Shown: positions 27,127 to 36,600 of the stretch, piece after piece | Numbering within the stretch: the first letter of the stretch is position 1 | How the letters are laid out: each line of letters begins with the position of its first letter | NCBI RefSeq assembly: GCF_025847235.1 | Contig: NZ_JAOZEW010000025.1 | Coordinates: 1 to 64,000 of the forward strand | DNA length: 64,000 nucleotides | Direction: 5' to 3' | Origin: Flavobacterium shii | GTDB lineage: Bacteria > Bacteroidota > Bacteroidia > Flavobacteriales > Flavobacteriaceae | The notes under the pieces: model-generated | The model's input: only the letters and a program-made list of their open reading frames with translations | Databases searched by the model: none | Told to the model about the DNA's origin: nothing | Made by a program: the position numbers and the translations under genes

Positions 27127-29307
27127 ATGAATACACTTTTTTTAAAATGTACCCTTATTAGCATTGTCTTATTGGCATGCCAAAAAACTGGCGCACAAAC
27201 CATTGACCAAAGTAAAGACGAATTATCTACTTATAGAGTTACGCCACTAAAAGTTAATGACTTAGTACACACCAAATTGGAAGTGTCTTTTGATTATGGT
27301 AAGCGTTATTTATACGGAAAAGAATGGCTTACTTTAAAACCTCACTTTTACGAAACCGATTCACTTACACTAGATGCTAAAGGAATGGATTTTAAAGAAA
27401 TTGCTATAATTAGTGGTAAGACAAAGACCCCTCTAAAATACAGATATGACAAAGAGCAGCTTTTTATTACTTTAAATAAAAAATATAAGAGTACAGAAAA
27501 CTATACAATTTTCATTGATTATACAGCAAAGCCAGATCAGCTAAAAGCAAAAGGAAGTAATGCAATTACAGATGCAAAAGGATTATATTTTATAAATCCC
27601 GATGGCAAAGATGATAAACCAATTCAGATTTGGACACAAGGCGAGACAGAAGCATCATCAGCTTGGTTTCCTACTATAGATAAACCAAATCAGAAAACAA
27701 CTTCTGAAATTGCAATGACGGTTGAAGCAAAATATACAACCTTATCAAATGGAAAATTAACTTCACAAAAAGCCAACAAAAACGGAACCAGAACTGATAT
27801 CTGGAAAATGGATTTGCCAAATTCTCCTTATCTTTTTATGATGGCAGTAGGCGATTTTAAAATATACAAAGACTCTTATAACGGAAAAGAAGTTAGTTAT
27901 TATCTGGAACCAAAGTTTGCACCGTATGCTAAACAAATTTTTGGAAAAACTCCCGATATGATGAACTTTTACAGCAAGATGCTAGGCGTAGAATATCCTT
28001 GGGTTAAATATGCTCAAGTTGTTGCCAGAGATTATGTTTCGGGTGCGATGGAAAATACATCAGCAACTTTGCATGGCGAATATGTTCAAAGAACAGAAAG
28101 AGAGTTACTTGACGAAAATCAAGAAAGTACAATTGCTCACGAACTTTTTCACCAATGGTTTGGAGATTATGTAACAGCCGAATCCTGGTCGAACTTATCA
28201 ATGAACGAATCATTTGCCACTCTTGGTGAAGTACTTTGGCATGGACATGACGCCGGACAAGACGGTGAAGACAGATCTCGCTATGAAAAATTGCAAAACT
28301 GTTTACGTTCTTCCAAAAATGGAATAAGTCCACCTTTGGCCCGCTTTTATTATAAGAACAAAGAAGATATGTTTGACAATATCACTTACTCAAAAGGTTC
28401 TATAATATTATATGCAATAAAAAATCAAATGGGAGATGCCGCATTTTATAAATCATTAAATCGTTATTTAACAGCCAATGCTTTTAAATCTGGAGAAAGT
28501 CATCAATTGCGTTTGGCAATGGAAGAAGTGACTGGGAAAGATTGGAGTCCTTATTTTAACCAATGGTATTACCAAGGAGGAAATCCCATTTTAAATATTG
28601 AATATGGTTATACCAACGGGAAAGCTACAATTGCTGTAAACCAAGTACAGGATGCTTCTGTACAAACCTTTAATTTACCCTTAAAAGTAGATTTTTATGT
28701 AAATGGAACCAAAATAAGAAAGGATATTTTAATTGACAAAAGAGAACAAAATTTTAGTTTTGATGTTCCTGCTCAGCCAACTTTTGTAGATCTTGATCCG
28801 GATAAAATTTTAGTTGGTCAGATCATTGATAACAAAAAAATAGCCGATTATTTGTATCAATATAAAAATGCCCCATCGTATTACAACAGAATTGAAGCTA
28901 TAAAATTTGCTGCAAAAGATAAAAGTCATGATGCCCAACTTATACTATTGGCAGGTTTAGAAGATCAGCAAGATGATTTGAGAATCCTTAGCATTAAAGA
29001 GATTGATTTAAGCGATACCAAAACAAAAGAAGCTGCATTAAAAAGCTTACTCAACATTGCCAAAAATGATAAAAAAACAGCTAGTAGAGCAGCTGCAATT
29101 ATAAAACTAGCATCTACTGGAGATCCTGTTTATAAAGACTTAATGAACGAAAGCATTAAAAATCAATCTTATAATGTAATTGCTGCTGGTATAATCGGAT
29201 TAACGAAATTTTCTCCCGATGAAGCCAATAAAGCCCTAACAACATTGGACGAAGACACTACCAAACATATTACACCGTTGATGAAAAAACTGAACAACCA
29301 AAAATAA
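27127..29307 (+). CDS. Secreted M1-family metallopeptidase (aminopeptidase)
   Basis: The 726-residue protein has a signal peptide, with cleavage near KTGAQT. It shows both M1 hallmarks: the substrate-binding GAMEN motif (SGAMENTSATLHGE) and the zinc site HELFH followed 18 residues later by the Glu of MNESFATLGE. The C-terminal part is helical with HEAT-like repeats. It removes N-terminal residues from peptides. In a locus with GH109 and GH35 it may trim the peptide part of glycoproteins, which is an inference. It is the last gene of the first block and is followed by a strong terminator. Confidence 0.95.
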   Translation: MNTLFLKCTLISIVLLACQKTGAQTIDQSKDELSTYRVTPLKVNDLVHTKLEVSFDYGKRYLYGKEWLTLKPHFYETDSLTLDAKGMDFKEIAIISGKTKTPLKYRYDKEQLFITLNKKYKSTENYTIFIDYTAKPDQLKAKGSNAITDAKGLYFINPDGKDDKPIQIWTQGETEASSAWFPTIDKPNQKTTSEIAMTVEAKYTTLSNGKLTSQKANKNGTRTDIWKMDLPNSPYLFMMAVGDFKIYKDSYNGKEVSYYLEPKFAPYAKQIFGKTPDMMNFYSKMLGVEYPWVKYAQVVARDYVSGAMENTSATLHGEYVQRTERELLDENQESTIAHELFHQWFGDYVTAESWSNLSMNESFATLGEVLWHGHDAGQDGEDRSRYEKLQNCLRSSKNGISPPLARFYYKNKEDMFDNITYSKGSIILYAIKNQMGDAAFYKSLNRYLTANAFKSGESHQLRLAMEEVTGKDWSPYFNQWYYQGGNPILNIEYGYTNGKATIAVNQVQDASVQTFNLPLKVDFYVNGTKIRKDILIDKREQNFSFDVPAQPTFVDLDPDKILVGQIIDNKKIADYLYQYKNAPSYYNRIEAIKFAAKDKSHDAQLILLAGLEDQQDDLRILSIKEIDLSDTKTKEAALKSLLNIAKNDKKTASRAAAIIKLASTGDPVYKDLMNESIKNQSYNVIAAGIIGLTKFSPDEANKALTTLDEDTTKHITPLMKKLNNQK

Positions 29308-29340
29308 AGAATCATAACCATATCCTGTACTATAAAGTAA

Positions 29341-29376
29341 CGCGTTGGGTGTAATTTATGAATTACACCCAACGCG
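29341..29376 (+). terminator. Strong hairpin terminator after the M1 peptidase
   Basis: CGCGTTGGGTGTAATT (29341-29356) and AATTACACCCAACGCG (29361-29376) form a perfect 16-bp stem with the loop TATG. An A/T-rich stretch ending in TTTTTGG follows. This closes the first block. The remaining 300 bp before the regulator gene hold no gene. Confidence 0.88.
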
Positions 29377-29687
29377 CTTAATTAATTTTTGGAATTTTAG
29401 AACCAAATACAAAAGCATAAATTATTCTTAACCTACATCTGTTTTCTATTTTAACTATTTGTACCACCTAAAATATGGTTAAAAATAAAGAAGAAATGCA
29501 ATAAAATTATTAAGATAATTAAGCTAATTGAAATAAGAATAGCTAATTTTATATTTTATAAAGCTTTTAAGAACAGTTAAGAAATTAACCATCGATACCA
29601 TTCGTTACAGAACTAAACACTTCATTATAAATTTAAAAAGACTTTTATTTTGCAATAAATGCAAAATAAACAAACACAAAGTTTTTA

Positions 29688-29695
29688 TATATTTG
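29688..29695 (+). promoter_or_regulatory. Putative -7 element just before the LacI-type gene
   Basis: TATATTTG matches the consensus TAnnTTTG in full and ends only 6 bp before the ATG at 29702. If transcription starts at the usual distance, the mRNA would have almost no leader. No TTG is seen at the expected -33 distance, and no TGTGYTCGARCACA operator is visible here. Confidence 0.45.
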
Positions 29696-29701
29696 CCCCT
29701 T

Positions 29702-30742
29702 ATGGATAAAAAGTATACAATAAAAGATATTGCTAAATTAGCAGGAGTTTCGAAAGGTACTGTTGACAGAGTATTGCACAAAAGAGGAAAAGTTTCTCCC
29801 TTGGCACTACAAAAAGTAAACGAAGTCCTAAGTGTAATTAATTACGAACCCAATCTTATTGCTCGAAATTTAAAGAACAATAAGGTTTATCATATTTGTA
29901 TCCTTCTACCCGATCCTAAACTAGATCCATATTGGTTGCCTTGTGTTAAAGGGATAAAAGATGCTATACAGGAATTTAAAGCTTACAATTTACTTATTGA
30001 GACTTTTTATTTTAATCCAGAAAAAACAAAGTCGTTCATAAACATTAATGAAACTATTATTGAAAAGGCGCCAGATGCAGTTTTATTAGCGCCATTATTC
30101 CATAAAGAAACATTGGAGGCTATAAAAAAATATGACTCCTTAAACATTATTGTAAACACATTTAACAATCAGGTAGAATCTACTTCGATCAAGAATTTTG
30201 TTGGACAAGATTTATTTAGAAGTGGTCGCGTGGCAGCCAAATTATTAAATACAATTCTCAACAAAGGTCATATTGCAATTATCCACATTGATGAAACCTA
30301 CAAGAATGCAATTCACATGCAGGAAAAAGAAAGAGGTTTTAGAAATTACTTTTCCGAAAAAGAAGATCCTGATTATAAGATTACAACATTAAAACTTAAA
30401 AGTCCAAATGTAGAAGTTAACTTAAAGAACTTCATCAATGAAAATCCAGATTTGTCCGGTGTTTTTATTACAACATCGAGAGCTTACCAAATAGCCAAAA
30501 CAATTAATGAGGTTAAGGATAAAAAAATCCGAATCATTGGATATGATTTGATTGATGAAAACGTAAGTAATCTAAATCTTGGAATAATTGATTTCCTGAT
30601 TCATCAAAACCAAAAAAGACAAGCCTATCTGGGGATAACGTATCTTGTAGACCATTTCCTTTTTCATAAAGAAACACCCGAGGTTACTCTCTTGCCTATT
30701 GATATTATCAACTCAGAAAATGCCGATTTTTATTTGGAATAA
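29702..30742 (+). CDS. LacI-family transcriptional regulator
   Basis: I chose ATG 29702 (MDKKYTIKDIAKLAGVSKGT), which gives 346 residues; an upstream TTG frame at 29693 would only add three. Residues 5-60 form the LacI helix-turn-helix and hinge (VDRVLHKRGKVSPLALQKV, then SVINYEPNLIARNLKNNK). The rest is a periplasmic-binding-protein-like sugar sensor domain, with KTINEVKDKKIRIIGYDLI near the end. It is the only sensor-type regulator in the regulon region, so it is the simplest candidate to bind the TGTGYTCGARCACA operators in response to a sugar. It ends exactly where the convergent CBM9-like gene ends, with no gap. Confidence 0.95.
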   Translation: MDKKYTIKDIAKLAGVSKGTVDRVLHKRGKVSPLALQKVNEVLSVINYEPNLIARNLKNNKVYHICILLPDPKLDPYWLPCVKGIKDAIQEFKAYNLLIETFYFNPEKTKSFININETIIEKAPDAVLLAPLFHKETLEAIKKYDSLNIIVNTFNNQVESTSIKNFVGQDLFRSGRVAAKLLNTILNKGHIAIIHIDETYKNAIHMQEKERGFRNYFSEKEDPDYKITTLKLKSPNVEVNLKNFINENPDLSGVFITTSRAYQIAKTINEVKDKKIRIIGYDLIDENVSNLNLGIIDFLIHQNQKRQAYLGITYLVDHFLFHKETPEVTLLPIDIINSENADFYLE

Positions 30743-31522
30743 TTAGTCTTTCAAAGTTAATATTCCAAATGAAGAGGGAGTATGAAAATTCGGTGTTTCG
30801 GTAACGGGATTCACCCAGGTAATCCATGTTGGCTGATAATCTGTATCATTAATTTTGGAATATTTAGCCCTAAAAATCCCTGTTTCAATTTGGTTATTAT
30901 TGATTAAATTGAATTTCTTTAAAGATGCAATACTTATCGCTCCTTCCACCACAAAAGAAGCATTATTTATAGATGATTTAACCCATAAATCATCTTTTGG
31001 CCATGACCAATCAAAGTTAAAATTCTTATCGGGATAGGCTATAAAATCCATTATTCTCGCTGCTGTATCAATCTCCATACAATAATATGGATTAAGCGTT
31101 TTATCTGGTCTAAAAAACAACTCGACCCTATCGGAATTATTAATACTGTCAATACTATTATCTTCCTTTTCGATATGAATTTCGATATCATATACTGTAA
31201 AACAAAAAAACAATTGCTCAGAATCCCACAGCGCTTTAAACTCAATACGAGAAGGAATTTTAGAATCCCAAGGTGAGCAAAAATCATCCAGAACAACCGC
31301 TTCCTTCCATAAATCAGAATCACCTTTTCCAGATACAATCAATTGATTTTTGGCTATTGGATTTACTTCGTATTTTTTCATTTCCTGATTCATATAATTC
31401 TTTAAATAGTATCTGATGTAATGTTTCCTAAATTCTAAAAATGGCACCCAAATGACACGGATTGATTCTTTTTTAAATTTATGGCAGATAAAAATCTTCT
31501 TAATCTTTATAATCTGTGGCAT
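30743..31522 (-). CDS. CBM9-like carbohydrate-binding protein
   Basis: The C-terminal 210 residues resemble the CBM9-like domain. They run from KKYEVNPIAKNQLIVSGKGD, through WKEAVVLDDFCSPW and a beta-sandwich with SDRVELFFRPD, to TWITWVNPVTETPNFHTPSS, a typical end of these proteins in Bacteroidota. The start is uncertain. ATG 31522 gives 259 residues with a basic, unusual N-terminus and no clear signal peptide; ATG 31381 (MKKYEVNP) would fit the domain better. A minus-strand promoter at 31603-31573 precedes ATG 31522. A role in binding or processing monosaccharide ends is possible; no enzymatic residue is evident. Confidence 0.78.
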   Translation of the reverse strand: MPQIIKIKKIFICHKFKKESIRVIWVPFLEFRKHYIRYYLKNYMNQEMKKYEVNPIAKNQLIVSGKGDSDLWKEAVVLDDFCSPWDSKIPSRIEFKALWDSEQLFFCFTVYDIEIHIEKEDNSIDSINNSDRVELFFRPDKTLNPYYCMEIDTAARIMDFIAYPDKNFNFDWSWPKDDLWVKSSINNASFVVEGAISIASLKKFNLINNNQIETGIFRAKYSKINDTDYQPTWITWVNPVTETPNFHTPSSFGILTLKD

Positions 31523-31572
31523 AAAAACAGAGTACTTATTCTTGCGAACAGCCCCTAAATATTATAATAAGA

Positions 31573-31603
31573 CAAATATAATGTGTTCGAGCACATTACG
31601 CAA
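31573..31603 (-). promoter_or_regulatory. Minus-strand promoter with an operator between its -33 and -7
   Basis: Read on the minus strand, TTG (31603-31601) is followed after 20 bp by TATATTTG (31580-31573), a full match to the Bacteroidota consensus. The operator TGTGTTCGAGCACA (31582-31595) lies entirely in the spacer, where bound protein would block RNA polymerase. The CBM9-like ATG is about 50 bp downstream. This is the opposite geometry to the plus-strand promoter that shares the operator. Confidence 0.6.
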
Positions 31604-31642
31604 TACTTTTCTTTGTTTAATAAAATATAATTGATAGTTTCG
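31582..31642 (+). promoter_or_regulatory. Operator and promoter of the metallophosphoesterase gene
   Basis: A single operator TGTGTTCGAGCACA (31582-31595) is followed by TTG (31613-31615), a 19-bp spacer and TAGTTTCG (31635-31642). The gap from operator to -7 element is 39 bp, as in the other three modules. The block after TTG begins TTTAATAAAAT as at both susC promoters. The leader to the ATG at 31703 is about 55 bases. Confidence 0.8.
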
Positions 31643-31702
31643 TTGCTGTTTATGACTAACCAACAATCTTTTAAACTATAAATAACCAAAATTTTATCTT
31701 TT

Positions 31703-32926
31703 ATGAAAGAAGAAAAAAACTCCCGCCGTTCATTCTTAACGAAAACTATAATAGGTATTTCGGGATCAGTTATAGCCACGGGATTACCATTATCTGCATT
31801 AGCATCAAATACGGATATTGATATAATAGATTCCAAACACGTTTTTTTGACTAAACCCTATTTGCAAGCTCCAACAAGTGATAGCATCACAATTATGTGG
31901 CTTACCAACCAGCTTTGTTTAAATTGGGTAGAATATGGAGAAACCGAAAAATTAGGAACTAAAGCTCAACAATCTGCACATGGCATGATGAATACCAATT
32001 CTAAAATAAACACAATAACACTTAGGAATCTCAAACCAAATACAAAATATTATTATAAAGTTTTTTCTAAACAAATCTTGGACTTCCAGCCTTATAAAAT
32101 CACTTTTGGAGATATTATAAACAGTGATACCTATCGTTTTCAAACATTAGACCCAAAAGCCAAAGAAGTAAGTTGGCTAGTTCTAAATGATATTCATGAC
32201 CGCCCAGAATCTTTTGGTGAGTTACTACAACTCAACCAAAACAAACCGTATGATTTCATATTTTTAAACGGAGATATGTTTGACTATCAAACTGATGAAA
32301 ACCAAATCATCAATCATCTGCTCAATCCTTGCAGTATTTTTTCGACCGAAAAACCTTTTATGTTCGTAAGAGGAAATCATGAAACCAGAGGTAAATATTC
32401 CCGAAATCTATTAGATTATTATTACAACTATAATAAGAAAGAATATTACACTTTCCTGATGGGTCCAGTTTTTACAATTGTTCTTGACACTGGAGAAGAC
32501 AAGAAGGATTCACATCCTGTATACGGAGGAACTGTAAATTATGATTCTTATCGCGAAGAGCAAGCCGCTTGGTTAGAAAAACAAATGAAGTCCAAAGCTT
32601 TTAAAAATGCTCCCTTTCGTGTAGTAATGATGCATATTCCTCATTATCATTCCGACGAAGAGCATGGAACGACTGAATGTCGCAGATTATTTGGTACTTT
32701 ATTCGAAAAATATAAAATTGATTTGTTTATCGCTGGGCATACACATGAATACGGAATGTTCGAACCTAATAAGGACCACTCCTATCACTTTGTTATAGGT
32801 GGCGGACCAGAAACCGGAATAAGAACCTTAATACAAATTCAAGCCAACCCTAAAGTTTTGAATTTACAAATGCTAAATGACTCTGGTAAAGAAATCGGTT
32901 CTTTTCGACTAAATACTAAAAGATAA
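31703..32926 (+). CDS. Tat-exported metallophosphoesterase
   Basis: The 407-residue protein has a twin-arginine signal (SRRSFLTKTIIGISGS, cleavage near SALA). An N-terminal fibronectin-like domain of the purple-acid-phosphatase type (about 50-150) includes TMWLTNQLCLNWVEYGE. The calcineurin-like core carries all five metal motifs: DIHDR, GDMFD, GNHE, MMHIPHYH and AGHTHEYG. It hydrolyses phosphate esters or diesters in the periplasm; substrate is unknown. It has its own copy of the operator-promoter module, so it belongs to the regulon and may remove phosphate from glycan or glycolipid fragments. Confidence 0.93.
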   Translation: MKEEKNSRRSFLTKTIIGISGSVIATGLPLSALASNTDIDIIDSKHVFLTKPYLQAPTSDSITIMWLTNQLCLNWVEYGETEKLGTKAQQSAHGMMNTNSKINTITLRNLKPNTKYYYKVFSKQILDFQPYKITFGDIINSDTYRFQTLDPKAKEVSWLVLNDIHDRPESFGELLQLNQNKPYDFIFLNGDMFDYQTDENQIINHLLNPCSIFSTEKPFMFVRGNHETRGKYSRNLLDYYYNYNKKEYYTFLMGPVFTIVLDTGEDKKDSHPVYGGTVNYDSYREEQAAWLEKQMKSKAFKNAPFRVVMMHIPHYHSDEEHGTTECRRLFGTLFEKYKIDLFIAGHTHEYGMFEPNKDHSYHFVIGGGPETGIRTLIQIQANPKVLNLQMLNDSGKEIGSFRLNTKR

Positions 32927-33361
32927 ACTTTTAAAATCTCAAATTTATTTCGAATGCTATTTTAATTGAAATTCATGGATAATCATTTTCTTATCTAAAA
33001 TTAAATTTGAAAGAAAAATCTTTTTAATTAAATTTTATAAAAGTCCTTCAAATAACTACACCATTTTGAAGGACTTTATACTACACGGACTAAAAAAAAA
33101 GCACATCAATTTTTTAATTCCTAACCCCGCTATTGAGGCGATATTATTGCTTTTATTAACATATTTTTCTTAAAAAAGACTAGTCTATAACAGCAAGCTT
33201 ATATAAGAATTTGACAATTTTTTAATCAATAGTCAATCTATATTTCATCATCTGACAATAATAACAAACAAAACTATTGTTTTTAATCAAAAAAGAAACT
33301 CTATGTTTTTTAATAATAAACTAGAATTTTATTACTAAAAAAACATTTTCCATAAAATTTA
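32927..33361. other. Gene-free stretch upstream of the second susC
   Basis: Apart from the terminator at 33040-33077 I see no gene or clear signal here. The stretch is AT-rich, and its right end runs into the tandem operators at 33362. Confidence 0.5.
33040..33077 (+). terminator. Terminator after the metallophosphoesterase
   Basis: AAAGTCCTTCAAA (33040-33052) pairs perfectly with TTTGAAGGACTTT (33065-33077), with a 12-base loop, about 115 bp after the stop codon. Confidence 0.8.
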
Positions 33362-33445
33362 TGTGCTCGAGAACACAAATATCGTGTGTTCGAGCACATT
33401 TTTCATGTTTTTCCTTGTTTAATAAAATTTAAATATATAGTTTCG
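33362..33445 (+). promoter_or_regulatory. Tandem operators and promoter of the second susC
   Basis: The operators TGTGCTCGAGAACA (33362-33375) and TGTGTTCGAGCACA (33385-33398) again have centres 23 bp apart. TTG (33415-33417) follows after 16 bp, and TAGTTTCG (33438-33445) after a further 20 bp. The 39-bp gap from operator to -7 element and the upstream tandem copy match the first susC module base for base in spacing. Confidence 0.82.
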
Positions 33446-33581
33446 TCATATCATAAAAAATAAAGCACGATTTCTGTTAAAAAAGCACAATACAATAAGC
33501 AAGAAAAAACTTCTTTTTTAAAGATTTAAAAAAAGAAATTTCAAATAATTAATCTTTAAAAAAGTATCAAATCACGATTTC

Positions 33582-33631
33582 ATTTAAGGCCTATTTCCTT
33601 AAATCGATTATAATAAAAATGAATACCTGTT
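33582..33631 (+). promoter_or_regulatory. Conserved hairpin and box in the second susC leader
   Basis: ATTTAAGG (33582-33589) pairs with CCTTAAAT (33597-33604), followed by GAATACCTGTT (33621-33631) and ATG at 33676. The first susC leader has the same elements 73 bases (hairpin end) and about 46 bases (box end) before its start codon; here the distances are 71 and 44. The predicted leader is again about 225 bases. Confidence 0.55.
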
Positions 33632-33675
33632 AACACACACTAAACAAATTATTAACCAAACCCATTTTTAAGAGT

Positions 33676-36600
33676 ATGAAATTATTAATTAAAAAAAAGC
33701 CTAGAAGTTTGCGGTTTAACAAGCCATGTGGAAAAGAAATCAAATTAGCAATTCTTTCCTTGTTTGCTTTGACTTTTCAAATTTCAACAGCAGCTTCATC
33801 AAAAGAAGTAAGCCCAAACAGGATTGATTTATCATTGGTACAAAAAATTGTTAAGGGTAAAGTAACAGATGCAAATGGATTACCTCTTCCAGGAGTAAAT
33901 GTTCTTATTAAAGGAACAACTATCGGTGTACAAACAGATTATAATGGTGAATTTTCTATTGAAGTAGCAGATAACCAAACGGTATTGGTTATTTCTTATA
34001 TGGGAATGCAGGAACAAGAAGTAACGATTGGAAAAGGGCCTATCGTTGTTGCCTTAAAAGAAGCTGGAGAAGTAATGGACGAAGTAGTTATCGTAGGTTA
34101 CAGTAAAATTAAAAAAGAAAGTCTTACCGGAGCTTTACAAACTATCGACAATAAAAAACTTATTGACGCTACCACTCCATCTGTAGAAAACTTATTATCG
34201 GGTAAAGCAACTGGTGTATATGTAACTTCTGGAAATGGTCAACCGGGAGATACTGGTAAAATTGTTATCCGTGGAAAAACTACTGTTAATGGAAGCACTG
34301 ACCCATTATGGGTTATCGATGGCGTTATTGTAGGTAGTACTTCGGGAAATATGAACCCTGCAGATATCGAAACGCTTACTGTACTTAAAGATGCTGCCTC
34401 TACAGCTGTATATGGTTCTCAGGGTGCAAATGGTGTAATCATTGTTACTACAAAAAGTGGTAAAAATGGTAAAGCAACCATTAATGCATCGATTAAAACT
34501 GCAGCCACAACATTAAATACAGGTAATTTTAGTGTCATGAACGGTGAAGAATTATATGATTTATATGATTCTTTCCCAAACAAGCAAAATTTTAGTAATG
34601 CATGGTGGTGGAAACCCGATTTAAGAAATAAAAATTACGACTGGTGGAAAAATGCTACACAAACAGGTATTGCAAGAGATTTTAATCTTTCGATAAATGG
34701 TGGTAGTGATGTATTTAAAAGCTATGTTTCTCTCGGTATATATGACGAAACCGGTGCAGTAAAAGGATATGATTACACCCGTTATAACTTGCTTCTTAAA
34801 TTTAGTTATAAAGTAAATAATTGGTTAACAATACGCCCTCAAGCAAATATTACACGTATAGAAACAAATGACAGACAACACTCTGTACTCGCTATGTACG
34901 GCAACTTGCCTTGGGATAGCCCTTATCTGGAAGATGGAACTTTGGTAGGAAACCAACCCAATCCAACTTGGGTAAATACAACTGGCTCAAACTATTTGTA
35001 TGATTTACAATGGAATTATGGAGAATCACAAACTTATAATGTTAGAAGTAATTTAGATTTTGATGTAAAATTCAATTCATGGTTAACGTTTACTTCTACA
35101 AACAACTATATATTTTCAAATTTTACTTCAATGTACTACACCGACCCAAGATCATCTGGAGGATTGGCTGTAAAAGGAAGAATTGAAGATCTAAATGAAG
35201 GTTACAATCGTTTTTATACCAACCAATTATTCAAATTCAATAAATCATTTGGAGCACATGCAATAAATGCAATTGCGGGTTATGAATGGAATGAATATAA
35301 CGACAAAAAATCCAAAGGAATTGCAACAGGTATAGCTCCGGGATTCATCATTCCCGATGTTGCAGCTATTCCTGAGAAAGTAGGTGGTACAAGAGCACAA
35401 TGGGCAGTTCAATCCCTGTTAACAAACATCAATTATACCTATGATGACAGGTACATGGCGCAATTTTCTATACGTCGCGATGGAGCTTCGAATTTTGGAG
35501 AAAATGCAAGATATGGTAATTTCTTTTCTATTAGTGGTGGTTGGAATATCCATAAAGAGAAATTTTTTAAAGCCGATTATATCAATAATTTAAAACTTAG
35601 AGCAAGTTATGGTTCTGTAGGAAACAGACCAAACAGTTTATATCCTCACCAACCCTTATATTCTTTGGCATCGGCTACAACATCGTATAGTTATAATGGA
35701 AACTCAGGAGCTATAATTTCTCAAATTGGTAATCCTGATTTAAGTTGGGAGAAAACCTTTACAACTGGTATTGGTTTGGATGTAAGTTTCTTTAACAGAA
35801 TCAATGTAACACTTGATTATTACGATAAAGATACATCTGGTTTATTATACCAAGTTCCTCTACCTGGGGTTATTGGAGTAACTAGTATTTGGAGAAATGT
35901 TGGAGCTGTAAACAACAGAGGTTTTGAAGCAGCGATTAATGTAGACATCATTAAAAATGAAAACTGGAGATGGAATATAGATGCTAATATTGGCTTAAAC
36001 AAAAACAAAGTAACAAGCCTTTACGGAACAAAACAAGAGATTATTGTTGGTGATGGAAGTGGCGTTGCAGGTTCGGCATCCAAACTACTTAAACCGGGAT
36101 TAGATGTAGATACTTGGTACCTTACAGAGTGGGCAGGCGTAGATCCTGATAACGGAAAACCACAATGGTATAAAACCGATGCAACAACTGGAGAACGTGT
36201 TAAAACGTATAGCTATGGCGAGGCATCAAAAAATCAAATTGCTATTGATGCTTACACACCATCCTATTATGGAGGATTCTCGACTAGTTTAAATTATAAA
36301 AATTTCGATTTTGGAGCAACATTTAGTTATTCAGTAGGCGGTAAAATTTACAACTATGCCCGCGCCGAATTTGATTCGGATGGAGCTTATACAGACCGTA
36401 ACCAAATGAACCTTCAAAAAGGATGGAGTCGTTGGGAAAAACCAGGCGATATTGCTACTCATCCGCAAGCAATTTTTGATAATACAAGTCAATCAAATAA
36501 AGCATCGTCTCGTTTCTTAGAAGACGGATCATACTTAAAAATGAGAAGTGTATCATTTGGATATAATCTATCTATTGAGCGTTTGAATATATCAAATCTT

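Noticed and set aside
31555..31836. Minus-strand frame of 93 codons across the regulon promoter and the Tat signal region
   Set aside because: It covers the promoter and the start of the metallophosphoesterase gene and has no recognisable domain.
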